A stretch of 64,000 nt of DNA from Holtiella sp036655075 (lineage in GTDB: Bacteria > Bacillota > Clostridia > Lachnospirales > Cellulosilyticaceae), in NCBI RefSeq assembly GCF_036655075.1, contig NZ_JAVVQU010000005.1, forward strand, positions 1-64,000. The letters run 5' to 3'. Positions 35,336 to 43,193 of the stretch are shown piece by piece; the first letter of the stretch is position 1; every line of letters starts with the position of its first letter. Under the pieces are notes generated by a model. It was given only the letters and a program-made list of their open reading frames with translations, had not been told where the DNA came from and did not search any database. Both the position numbers and the translations under genes were made by a program.

Positions 35336-35428
35336 ACATACTCTTCATTGCTTATGATATTTTCTAGCTGACCACCATTGCTTTCAAGTTCTTTACCAAT
35401 AGATACTACCAAACGATTGACATTCTAT

Positions 35429-36487
35429 TTATTTGTATCTTCTTATTTCTTCCATTACTTTACTAGTGCCACTTGTATCCATAGATTTTTTCATAGCACC
35501 TTTATAAACATCCACATTTTTATATAACTCATAAATATTACTTACAAGAGTATCTTTGTTTAAGGCTTCTTCTTGCAGTACAAGTGAGTACCCTTGCTTT
35601 TGCATAGAATCTGCATTAAGAATCTGGTCACCTCTACTTGCATTTTGTGAAAGTGGAATAAGTAAATTAGGAATCTTAAGTGCTACAATTTCTGCTAAAG
35701 CATTAGCACCTGCTCTAGATAACATCATATCTGCCATTGCAAATAGATGAGGAAGTTCATCTCCCACATATTCAAATTGATAGTACCCATCTCTACCTTG
35801 TAGTTTCTCATCTACATTATTCTTACCACATATGTGTACAATATTAAACTCTGAATTAAGCTCCTCTAAAGCTTCTCTTAAGCACTGGTTAATTTTTACA
35901 GAGCCTAAACTTCCCCCCATCATTAATAAAACTGGCTTATGCGCCTTAAATCCACAAACTTTATAACCTTGTTCTGCTTTACCTTTAAAAAGTGCCTCAC
36001 GAATAGGGGTACCCGTCATAATACCTTTTGCACCTACATATTGAAGCGTCTCCGGGAAATTAACACAGATGACTTTAGCACCCTTAGATGCAATCTTATT
36101 AGCTAGACCTGGTGTAATATCTGATTCATGAATAATAACCGGAATACCTAATAACTTAGCAGCTAATACTACTGGAACCGTAACAAATCCACCTTTTGAA
36201 AATACTACATTAGGTTTAATCTTTTTGAGTAGGCTATATGCATCAAATAAACCTTTAATAACTTTAAATGGATCTTTTAGATTTTCTACAGATGCATATC
36301 TTCTTAACTTACCTGAAGATATCCCATGATACGGAATGTTTTCCTTTTCTATTAAATCTTTTTCTATCCCGTTTTTGCTTCCTATATATTGAATATTCCA
36401 TCCTTCCTTTTGCAACTGTGGAATAAGTGCAATATTAGGTGTTACGTGTCCCGCTGTTCCACCGCCAGTTAATACTATCGTCTTCAA
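35429..36487 (-). CDS. murG: UDP-GlcNAc:lipid I N-acetylglucosaminyltransferase
   Basis: MurG adds GlcNAc to lipid I at the inner face of the membrane, making lipid II for peptidoglycan. The 352-residue GT-B protein starts IVLTGGGTAGHVTPNIAL and has GGFVTVPVVLAAKLLGIPVIIHE, GGSLGSVKIN and the donor-binding SRAGANALAEIVALKIPNLLIPL. Translation starts at a TTG with AGGAGG nine bases upstream, which is uncommon. It follows the malic enzyme gene by only four bases, away from any division-wall cluster. Confidence 0.95.
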   Translation of the reverse strand: MKTIVLTGGGTAGHVTPNIALIPQLQKEGWNIQYIGSKNGIEKDLIEKENIPYHGISSGKLRRYASVENLKDPFKVIKGLFDAYSLLKKIKPNVVFSKGGFVTVPVVLAAKLLGIPVIIHESDITPGLANKIASKGAKVICVNFPETLQYVGAKGIMTGTPIREALFKGKAEQGYKVCGFKAHKPVLLMMGGSLGSVKINQCLREALEELNSEFNIVHICGKNNVDEKLQGRDGYYQFEYVGDELPHLFAMADMMLSRAGANALAEIVALKIPNLLIPLSQNASRGDQILNADSMQKQGYSLVLQEEALNKDTLVSNIYELYKNVDVYKGAMKKSMDTSGTSKVMEEIRRYK

Positions 36488-36491
36488 TCTA

Positions 36492-37655
36492 TTATGCCTC
36501 CTTATTTGCTATACACTTGACAGCTTCTGCTACGCAATCTGCTACGCCCTCTCTAAAAGCTGCTGGCAAAATAGACTCTGGACCTAGCTCATCTTCTTTC
36601 ACCATACTTGCAATCGCATAAGCTGCTGCTAATTTCATATCTTCTGTAATTTGGCTCACTCTTGCTAAAAGTGCTCCCTTAAATATACCTGGGAATACTA
36701 GTACATTATTCACCTGATTTGGAAAATCTGATCTACCTGTTCCAACCACAAGTGCACCTGCTTCTTTTGCTAAGTCAGGCATAATTTCTGGGGTAGGATT
36801 AGCCATAGCAAAAATAATAGCATCTTTATTCATAGAACTCACCATATCTTGTGAAACAATATTTGGTGCAGATACGCCAATAAATATATCGGCATCTATT
36901 AAAGCATCTTTTAAGCTTCCTTTAAGTTGGTTCTTATTTGTCACTTTTGAAAGCTCTTGTTGTGCCCAGTTCATCCATTCTTCGCCTTCACATAAGATGC
37001 CAAGTTTATCAACTACTATTATATTATTAAAGTCTGCCTTTAATAACAGCTTTGTAATTGCAATCCCTGCTGAGCCTGCTCCATTTACAACAACTTTCAC
37101 ATTTTCCTTTTGTTTATGTGCTACTTTAAGTGCATTAGTAACACCCGCTAGAACGACAATAGCTGTACCATGTTGGTCATCATGGAATACTGGAATATCA
37201 AGTTCTTCTTTAAGCCTAGCTTCTATTTCAAAGCAACGGGGTGCTGCAATATCTTCTAAGTTAATACCTCCAAAAGTAGGAGCAATTTGCTTAACAAACT
37301 TAATAATTTCTTCTGTATCTTTTGTATCTATACAGATAGGTACTGCATTAATCCCTGCAAATTCTTTAAAAAGGACAGCTTTGCCTTCCATAACAGGCAT
37401 AGCTGCCTCTGGTCCTATATCCCCTAAACCAAGTACGGCTGTACCATCTGAAATAACAGCTACAGTATTGCCTTTCATAGTATATTTATAGACATCTTCT
37501 TTATTTTCTTTAATTTTTCTACAAGGTTCTGCTACCCCTGGTGTATAAGCAATTGCTAAGTCTTCTTTATTACTTACACAAGCTTTAGCTACTATCTCTA
37601 GTTTTCCCTGCCATTTCTCATGCATCTCCAATGCCTTACTGTTAATATCTGTCAT
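36492..37655 (-). CDS. NAD(P)-dependent malic enzyme
   Basis: The 387-residue enzyme decarboxylates malate to pyruvate with reduction of NAD or NADP. It belongs to the short bacterial type without a PTA domain. Visible motifs are AYTPGVAEPC, GDIGPEAAMPVMEGKAVLFK, DDQHGTAIVVLAG and the Rossmann motif NGAGSAGIAITKLLL. The acidic residue in VVVDKLG after the Rossmann strand suggests NAD preference. AAGGAG precedes the ATG. It forms a tight two-gene unit with murG. Confidence 0.95.
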   Translation of the reverse strand: MTDINSKALEMHEKWQGKLEIVAKACVSNKEDLAIAYTPGVAEPCRKIKENKEDVYKYTMKGNTVAVISDGTAVLGLGDIGPEAAMPVMEGKAVLFKEFAGINAVPICIDTKDTEEIIKFVKQIAPTFGGINLEDIAAPRCFEIEARLKEELDIPVFHDDQHGTAIVVLAGVTNALKVAHKQKENVKVVVNGAGSAGIAITKLLLKADFNNIIVVDKLGILCEGEEWMNWAQQELSKVTNKNQLKGSLKDALIDADIFIGVSAPNIVSQDMVSSMNKDAIIFAMANPTPEIMPDLAKEAGALVVGTGRSDFPNQVNNVLVFPGIFKGALLARVSQITEDMKLAAAYAIASMVKEDELGPESILPAAFREGVADCVAEAVKCIANKEA

Positions 37656-37893
37656 ATTTTCTCCTTCGTATAATTCTCTTATTCCTATTTTTTTAATAGC
37701 TTAATACTTTAATCATACTCTTTTTTTAAATGCTTCGCAACTTAGTGCTTTTCCTTTTTTAAGTTCTATCATTTTTATAAAAAGTTGGTTTATAATAGGA
37801 TTTTAGGGCAATACTTTATTCAGAGTTCATTGCTTTTACGCGTAATGTATGGTAAAGTTTTTATGTATTATTTTAAGAAAGGAGCCCTTACAT

Positions 37894-39729
37894 ATGTGTG
37901 GTTTTTGTGGCTTTGTAGATACAGAACTTGAAGATAAAAAATCAGTACTCACAGGTATGATGAATAAGATTATACATCGTGGTCCTGATAGCGATGGGCA
38001 GTTTATTGATGAGTCAGCTGCTTTAGGGTTTAGACGTTTAAGTATCATCGATTTAGAAGAAGGTTCTCAACCTTTATACAATACAAATAAAACTTTAGTA
38101 CTTACTTTTAATGGTGAAATTTACAACTATCAATCTATTCGTGAAACGCTTATTCAAAAAGGTTATGAGTTCAAAACTCATACCGATTCAGAAGTACTTG
38201 TTCATGGTTATGATGAGTATGGTACAGACTTACTTTCTCATTTACGTGGTATGTTTGCCTTCGTTATTTGGGATCGTGAAAAACAAATGCTCTTTGGTGC
38301 ACGTGACTTCTTTGGTATCAAACCATTTTACTATTATAAAGAAGATAATCGTTTCGTTTATGGCTCTGAAATCAAATCACTTTTAGAGCACCCTGCAGTT
38401 CATAAAGAACTTAATGAAGAAGCACTTGAAAACTATTTAACATTCCAATATTCCGCTACACCAGAAACATTCTTTAAAGGTATTTTCAAATTACCTCCAG
38501 CACACTTCTTTACTTACAAAGATGGTGCATTAGATATAAAAAGATATTGGGAACCTACTTTCATTGAAACAGAAGGATCTTTAGAAGACTATGTTGATAT
38601 GATTGACCAAACTATGAAAGAATCTATTCAAACACATAAAATTAGTGATGTTGAAGTTGGTTGTTTCCTATCAAGTGGTGTTGACTCTAGTTATGTAGCA
38701 AGTTGTTTCAAAGGGGATAAGACCTTTACCGTAGGTTTCGACAACGAACAATATAATGAAATTAGTTATGCCAAAGAACTCTCTAAAGAAATTGGTATTG
38801 AAAACTTCCACAAAGTAATCACCCCTGAAGAATATTGGTCTTCTCTTACAAAAGTTCAATATCACATGGATGAGCCTTTAGCTGACCCTGCTGCAGTTGC
38901 ACTTTACTTTGTAAGTGAACTTGCAAGCAAACATGTTAAAGTTGTTCTTTCAGGTGAAGGTGCAGATGAACTCTTTGGCGGTTACAACATTTACAAAGAA
39001 CCTGTTGATAATGCAAAATATCATACTCTCCCTCAAGGTCTTAGAACTTTCCTTGCTAAATTAGCAAAAGCACTACCATTTAGCTTCAAAGGCAAAAACT
39101 ACCTTATTCGTGGGGCTCAAACGATTGAAGAGCGTTTCATTGGAAATGCTTATATGTTTTCTGTAGATGAGCGCAAGAAACTTCTGAAGGTTTCTACACC
39201 TGCTAAAGACCCAAAAGCACTTACAGCACCTTTCTATGCTAAAGTGAAGGATAAATCCGATGTTACTAAAATGCAATATTTAGATATGCATATGTGGTTA
39301 GCTGGAGATATCTTACTTAAAGCAGATAAAATGAGTATGGCACATTCTCTTGAACTACGTGTACCATTCTTAGACAAAGAAGTTTGTCTCCTTGCTACTA
39401 AGATTCCACTTCATTATCGTGTAAACAAAGAAAATACTAAATACGCAATGCGTTTAGCTGCTAAACGTAATATGTCAGCTGCTACTGCTAACAAGAAAAA
39501 ACTTGGCTTCCCTGTACCCATTCGTGTATGGCTTAAAGAAGACAAGTATTACAACATCGTGAAAGAAGCTTTCACAAGTGCTACTGCAAATAAATATTTC
39601 AACGAAGATATGCTTATGAATATCTTAGATGAACACAAAAAAGGTCATAAAGATAATAGCCGTAAAATCTGGACTATCTTTATGTTCCTTGTGTGGTACA
39701 AACAATACTTCCAAGAAGCAACTGCTTAA
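37894..39729 (+). CDS. asnB: Asparagine synthetase (glutamine-hydrolysing)
   Basis: The enzyme makes asparagine from aspartate, ATP and glutamine. The 611-residue protein begins MCGFCGFVD, so Cys2 becomes the N-terminal nucleophile of the class II glutaminase domain (about residues 2-205). The synthetase domain has the pyrophosphate loop FLSSGVDSSYVA and LSGEGADELFGGYN. I start at 37894 because Cys must follow the initiator Met and AAAGGAG lies nine bases upstream; the longer frame adds 15 unsupported residues. Monocistronic, with a palindromic terminator. No T-box leader is visible. Confidence 0.96.
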   Translation: MCGFCGFVDTELEDKKSVLTGMMNKIIHRGPDSDGQFIDESAALGFRRLSIIDLEEGSQPLYNTNKTLVLTFNGEIYNYQSIRETLIQKGYEFKTHTDSEVLVHGYDEYGTDLLSHLRGMFAFVIWDREKQMLFGARDFFGIKPFYYYKEDNRFVYGSEIKSLLEHPAVHKELNEEALENYLTFQYSATPETFFKGIFKLPPAHFFTYKDGALDIKRYWEPTFIETEGSLEDYVDMIDQTMKESIQTHKISDVEVGCFLSSGVDSSYVASCFKGDKTFTVGFDNEQYNEISYAKELSKEIGIENFHKVITPEEYWSSLTKVQYHMDEPLADPAAVALYFVSELASKHVKVVLSGEGADELFGGYNIYKEPVDNAKYHTLPQGLRTFLAKLAKALPFSFKGKNYLIRGAQTIEERFIGNAYMFSVDERKKLLKVSTPAKDPKALTAPFYAKVKDKSDVTKMQYLDMHMWLAGDILLKADKMSMAHSLELRVPFLDKEVCLLATKIPLHYRVNKENTKYAMRLAAKRNMSAATANKKKLGFPVPIRVWLKEDKYYNIVKEAFTSATANKYFNEDMLMNILDEHKKGHKDNSRKIWTIFMFLVWYKQYFQEATA

Positions 39730-39737
39730 GCGCATTT

Positions 39738-39769
39738 AAGGGCTGAAGAGATTAATCTCTTCAGCCCTT
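39738..39769. terminator. Terminator of asnB
   Basis: A perfect 32-base palindrome (arms 39738-39753 and 39754-39769) is followed by TTTAATT on the plus strand, nine bases after the asnB stop. It may also serve the convergent HIT gene. Confidence 0.85.
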
Positions 39770-39806
39770 TTAATTATGTGTACGCTTGAATCACTTAAAG
39801 TCTACT

Positions 39807-40229
39807 CTATAAATAACTTTTTATAAGCTCTGCTGTTTTAGCAAGCTCCTCAAGTGTTATTTCCATATTTGAAGTTTTGTTCAGCACAACTTGATCATTT
39901 TTAAATCTAGGTATTAAATGCATATGGAAATGGAAAACAGACTGTCCTGCTGCCTCACCATTATTTTGAATCACATTAATCCCCTCTGCTTGAACGGCCT
40001 CTTTAATACCTTTAGCAATATGATTTGCAAGTGGATAGAGCCTAGCACTTATTTCCACTGGTAGTTCGAACATATCTTGATAGTGTGCCTTTGGCAAAAT
40101 GAGTACATGCCCACGTGATGCTGGAAAACGGTCTAAAATCACTTTAAAATATTCATCCTCATAAACTACAAATGATGGGATATCTCCCTTTAAAATTTTG
40201 CAAAAAATACAATCACTATGCATCTTCAT
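39807..40229 (-). CDS. HIT family nucleotide-binding protein
   Basis: The 140-residue protein has the family's catalytic histidine triad as HFHMHLIPR near residue 108, the N-terminal CIFCKILKGDIPSFVVYED and LPKAHYQDMFEL. HIT/Hint proteins hydrolyse nucleoside phosphoramidates or dinucleoside polyphosphates; the exact substrate is not set by sequence. AAGGAAGG precedes the ATG. The gene ahead of it (40258-40683) ends 29 bases upstream, so they may be cotranscribed. Confidence 0.93.
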   Translation of the reverse strand: MKMHSDCIFCKILKGDIPSFVVYEDEYFKVILDRFPASRGHVLILPKAHYQDMFELPVEISARLYPLANHIAKGIKEAVQAEGINVIQNNGEAAGQSVFHFHMHLIPRFKNDQVVLNKTSNMEITLEELAKTAELIKSYL

Positions 40230-40257
40230 TACCTTCCTTCTTTTGTATTATTTTATT

Positions 40258-40683
40258 CTATTTTTCTGTTAACATTTTTACCAATCTAGTTTGATAAATA
40301 TACTCATCACTTAACATGTTGTTAATCATCTTATATAGTTTAAAGTCTTCAATAGGCTGACTAATGTGAGCCATTAACTGAATATTTCTAGCTACTGCCT
40401 CTAACCTATTGTTAAGTTCTTGTTGTGCCGAATGACTTATTGTAATATTATGTTTGAACGGATCTATTTTAATCTCTTCGTGCAAATATTCCTTTGTTAT
40501 GTCTTGTATCATACGCTCATGCTTGTACTGATCTTGAACACGTTCATGCATCCATTTTCTTTGCACAGGACTTGCTAAGATTTGTAGTAATCGTTCTTCT
40601 ATCATACGTTGCTTTCTCTTGGTGATAACAAGTTCTTCAAATAAACTATGTATTTGTTGGTGACTAAGTGCTTGTGAATCCAT
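40258..40683 (-). CDS. Helical protein of unknown function
   Basis: I do not recognise this 141-residue protein. It is highly charged and predicted helical throughout, with heptad-like stretches (IHSLFEELVITKRKQRMIEERLLQIL) and a His/Lys-rich middle (KHERMIQDITKEYLHEE), consistent with a four-helix bundle. I start at 40683: GGGAGG lies eight bases before this ATG, while the ATG at 40707 has no ribosome site. It lies between a frameshifted flavin-reductase relic and the HIT gene. Confidence 0.65.
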   Translation of the reverse strand: MDSQALSHQQIHSLFEELVITKRKQRMIEERLLQILASPVQRKWMHERVQDQYKHERMIQDITKEYLHEEIKIDPFKHNITISHSAQQELNNRLEAVARNIQLMAHISQPIEDFKLYKMINNMLSDEYIYQTRLVKMLTEK

Positions 40684-40735
40684 ATACCCATCCTCCCTAA
40701 ATAACATCTATTGTCATTTATATGAGATGTCCTAC

Positions 40736-41084
40736 TTATTTATACCTTTCACTACTCATGATACAACTACGCCTCTGCCTCATAATGCGGTAAAAAGCTT
40801 CTGAATTTTCTTCCCACTCCATTAGATGGTCAAAAAAGTTTTGCATAACACTATGCATTCCTGCAATATGTACATTAGAAATAGCTACTACGCCATTACT
40901 TTCACTAATAGCCTTTGCAACCCTCTCAAACTGCCAACTTTTTTGCCCATTATAATCATTAAACTTCTCAAGTTCCATTACTTCTATCTTTAACTTCAAG
41001 TTCACCAAACACATTTATTGCTATTTGTTTAATCTTTTGCAGTGTAAGGCTTGTACAATTGGCAAGTAAAAGGATAATTTTCAT
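40736..41084 (-). pseudogene. Frameshifted NADPH-dependent FMN reductase/flavodoxin-like gene
   Basis: The gene starts at ATG 41084 with AAGGAG five bases upstream and reads MKIILLLANCTSLTLQK in the flavodoxin-like pattern, but hits a stop at 40970-40968. The rest of the protein continues in another frame from about 41010 on, with GVVAISNVHIAGMHSVMQNFFDHLMEW, the flavin-fold segment of the FMN_red family. A single frameshift somewhere in 40970-41010 would join the halves. The joined protein would be about 115 residues, short for the family, so the C-terminus is probably also lost. A sequencing error is the alternative. Confidence 0.7.
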
Positions 41085-41131
41085 ATTTCTCCTTATTCTA
41101 TTATAACCAATGTACCCCTTAAATTAAAGTC

Positions 41132-41821
41132 TTAAAGGTACTGTGCTGCTTTGCTTGGATAATAGGCCTTAAGTTCTTCAATTTCCCAGTAGACAAAGAA
41201 TATTTTGCGTTTTAAAGTGACATGTAGAATATCATTAACTTTAAAATTATACATCCAGTCTCTACGAATTAAAACCTTACAATATTTGTTATTATTGAGC
41301 TTGCTTAAAGCAATATAGCCTTCGTCGTTAATCTCATCTACACTAAAAAGTCCTTGTTCATACATAGCCATATTATCTTTACGTTGCTGTTTTTCTTTGT
41401 ACTCTTTATAACTTTCTAAGTCTATGATTGTAGGCACCATACTAATAATAGGATCTCCAATCATCCTTCTAACAATTTCATTGACTTTATAAACGCGTAA
41501 ATATTCTTCTCCATAATAATCTAGTATAAGTGGTGTATTATCTTCGCTATTATACTTTCTATGAATGAAAGTAAGTAAATCTTGAACGCTATAGACAATA
41601 TTAAATGCATCTTCTACCTTTAAATACTTCTTATGTCTAGGTACCCATACAGCTAAAAAGTAATCTAATGCATCCATATAACCATTAGAGATAGTATTGG
41701 TATGCTTAAATTCTTCAATAAAGCTAAGAAGCAACTCTAATCCTTGTTTTTGCAAAGTAAATATATAGGCATTGGGTTTAATATATTCAATATAATCTCT
41801 GACTTCGTTGAGTAAATTCAT
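41132..41821 (-). CDS. Unknown protein downstream of the DnaA-box promoter
   Basis: I do not recognise this 229-residue soluble protein. The N-terminal two thirds look helical; the C-terminal third is beta-rich and basic (KYCKVLIRRDWMYNFKVNDILHVTLKRK), ending with KAAQYL. I start at 41821, where GGAGG lies six bases upstream, rather than at 41839. About 190 bases upstream a consensus promoter (42015-42043) faces this gene, with a terminator (41917-41936) in between, so expression may depend on read-through. Confidence 0.65.
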   Translation of the reverse strand: MNLLNEVRDYIEYIKPNAYIFTLQKQGLELLLSFIEEFKHTNTISNGYMDALDYFLAVWVPRHKKYLKVEDAFNIVYSVQDLLTFIHRKYNSEDNTPLILDYYGEEYLRVYKVNEIVRRMIGDPIISMVPTIIDLESYKEYKEKQQRKDNMAMYEQGLFSVDEINDEGYIALSKLNNNKYCKVLIRRDWMYNFKVNDILHVTLKRKIFFVYWEIEELKAYYPSKAAQYL

Positions 41822-41868
41822 GTTTGCCTCCAAACTCAAAAGAATTTCCTAAAAATGGTTTCTTTTTA

Positions 41869-41908
41869 GTTTATACAAGACAAACTAAGTTTATACATGT
41901 TTGTACAC
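41869..41908. repeat. Short AGTTTATACA direct repeats
   Basis: AGTTTATACA occurs at 41869-41878 and 41889-41898, 20 bp apart, and TTGTACACA at 41901-41909 continues the theme. These sequences are one or two bases from the DnaA-box consensus and lie next to the better boxes at 41967-42138. Confidence 0.5.
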
Positions 41909-42009
41909 AAAAAAAATGACCACATCTAAGTGGCCAAAAGTCAGGATTGATTTAAGTTTGTTCGAATTATACACAGAGATGTGAACAACTAATCCACAAC
42001 TCTATCCAC
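41909..42009 (-). ncRNA. Predicted short RNA or attenuated leader (about 100 nt)
   Basis: A perfect promoter at 42015-42043 and a terminator at 41917-41936 bracket a transcript of about 100 nt with no start codon and ribosome site of its own. It either is a small RNA or a leader of the gene at 41132-41821. Its first 45 bases contain three DnaA-box-like sequences, including a 12-bp-spaced direct repeat (ATCCACAAC on the plus strand at 41992-42000 and 42004-42012). Confidence 0.5.
41917..41936 (-). terminator. Terminator of a short minus-strand transcript
   Basis: TGACCAC (41917-41923) pairs with GTGGCCA (41930-41936) with one mismatch, and is followed on the minus strand by eight T residues. 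It lies about 70 bases after the predicted start of the transcript from the promoter at 42015-42043. Confidence 0.75.
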
Positions 42010-42138
42010 AACAAATTATAGCATCTCCCTATATATATGTCAATATTTTATCTCAATTTACTACATTTAGCAGTATTAGTCGTGTATTTTTGACTCTATT
42101 TCTACTTTATTCACAATATGTTGATAATCTTATCCACC
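41967..42138. promoter_or_regulatory. Cluster of DnaA-box-like sequences
   Basis: On the plus strand: TTATACACA (41967-41975, perfect for TTATNCACA), TAATCCACA (41990-41998), CTATCCACA (42002-42010), TTATTCACA (42107-42115, perfect) and TTATCCACC (42130-42138); on the minus strand TTATCAACA (42127-42119). The others have one mismatch. Between the two groups lies very AT-rich DNA (42031-42070). No dnaA, dnaN or rpmH is nearby, so this is more likely a DnaA-binding regulatory or titration site than the chromosome origin. Confidence 0.6.
42015..42043 (-). promoter_or_regulatory. Perfect consensus sigma-A promoter amid DnaA boxes
   Basis: TTGACA (42043-42038), 17-base spacer, TATAAT (42020-42015), with an extended TGC before the -10. 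The start point near 42008 falls inside a DnaA-box-like sequence. This is the best-matching promoter I found in the window. Confidence 0.85.
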
Positions 42139-42193
42139 TAGATATACCCTCACTTTTAATATTACTGATATATTTTTATTGCAAAAAAAGTAA

Positions 42194-42221
42194 ACAAGAG
42201 AGTCATTTTAGCGACTCTTGT
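42194..42221 (-). terminator. Terminator of the por operon
   Basis: ACAAGAG-AG-TC (42194-42204) pairs with GACTCTTGT (42213-42221) with a two-base bulge and is followed on the minus strand by a T-rich tract including seven T residues. Confidence 0.75.
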
Positions 42222-42250
42222 CTGCTTTTAAACTAAATTATACTAGGTTT

Positions 42251-43180
42251 TTACACTTCGCCACATAAGGCAAGAAGTTTTGTCCATCTTGCATCCACTT
42301 CAGCTTGGAGTTCTGCTACCTTTTCCACATCTTTAATAATATGGCGGAAGCGACCTTGTGCCTCTAACCAATCTAAAATTGGACGTTTATTCTTAGGTTT
42401 ATAAGTTAATTTATATACTCCATTTTCTACTTCATAAAGTGGCCAGAAGCAAGTATCTACTGCAAGTTGTGCCATTTCAATAAGTTTTGGTGTATCATAA
42501 CGCCATCCTCTTGGACATGGTGCAAGTACATTCATAAATGCTGGTCCTTCTGTATAAATAGCTTTTTCTGATTTTTCATAGAGATCTTTGAAATTTCCAA
42601 TTGGTGCAGTTTGAGCTACATATGGAATGCCATGTGCTACCATAACAGCTGTAAGGTCTTTTCTGTATTGTTGTTTGCCTGGTACTACTTTCCCTGCTGG
42701 TGAAGTTGTTGTATCTGCATACTTAGGTGTTGCAGAAGAACGTTGAATTCCAGTATTCATGTAAGCACCATTGTCATAACAAACATAAACCATATCATGA
42801 CCTCTTTCCATTGCACCTGAAAGAGATTGTATACCAATATCATATGTACCACCATCACCACCAAATGCAATGAATTTATAAGTATCATCTAATTGGCCTG
42901 TTTTTTTCATATTCACGTAAGCAGCTTCTGCTCCTGCACAAGTTACTGCGGAATTTTCAAATGCTGAATGGATAAAAGAATCTTTCCACGCTGTATATGG
43001 ATAAATAAATGTAGAAACTTCTAAACATCCTGTTGCAGATGTAATCACTGCTTTATCTTCTGGTTTTAATGCACGAAGCACACTACGTACTACTACTGGT
43101 GCACCACAACCAGCACACATACGATGTCCCCCAGTTAATCTTTCTGGTTTGAGACTTGTTTCTTTTAAATTGTATGCCAT
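42251..43180 (-). CDS. porB: Pyruvate:ferredoxin oxidoreductase, beta subunit
   Basis: PorB binds thiamine diphosphate and helps oxidise pyruvate to acetyl-CoA and CO2. The protein has the cluster-binding HRMCAGCGAPVVVR at the N-terminus and the ThDP motif GGDGGTYDIGIQ-x-NGAYMNTG near residues 110-145. I start at 43180 (310 residues) because AAGGAGG lies eight bases upstream and the protein then begins MAYNLKET; the longer frame runs into the porA end. It is the last gene of porG-porD-porA-porB. Confidence 0.95.
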   Translation of the reverse strand: MAYNLKETSLKPERLTGGHRMCAGCGAPVVVRSVLRALKPEDKAVITSATGCLEVSTFIYPYTAWKDSFIHSAFENSAVTCAGAEAAYVNMKKTGQLDDTYKFIAFGGDGGTYDIGIQSLSGAMERGHDMVYVCYDNGAYMNTGIQRSSATPKYADTTTSPAGKVVPGKQQYRKDLTAVMVAHGIPYVAQTAPIGNFKDLYEKSEKAIYTEGPAFMNVLAPCPRGWRYDTPKLIEMAQLAVDTCFWPLYEVENGVYKLTYKPKNKRPILDWLEAQGRFRHIIKDVEKVAELQAEVDARWTKLLALCGEV

Positions 43181-43193
43181 CAGTTTCCCCTCC

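Larger units (their letters stand above)
34998..35428. other. 430-bp spacer with murG terminator and coding-like fragments
   Basis: No intact gene lies here. The murG terminator is at 35314-35335. On the minus strand, several open stretches interrupted by stops read like protein: about 35336-35424 (GKELESNGGQLENIISNEEY) and about 35130-35255 (VIAKELRNELLGVTEVLG), besides the relic at 35075-35173. They have no start codons or ribosome sites and I could not identify their families. They may be decayed genes or chance. Confidence 0.35.

Noticed and set aside
37656..37893. T-box leader for asnB
   Set aside because: No T-box consensus or antiterminator stem; only AT-rich spacer.
41869..42138. Main chromosomal origin of replication
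   Set aside because: No dnaA/dnaN/rpmH/gyr neighbours and genes on both sides run in the same direction.
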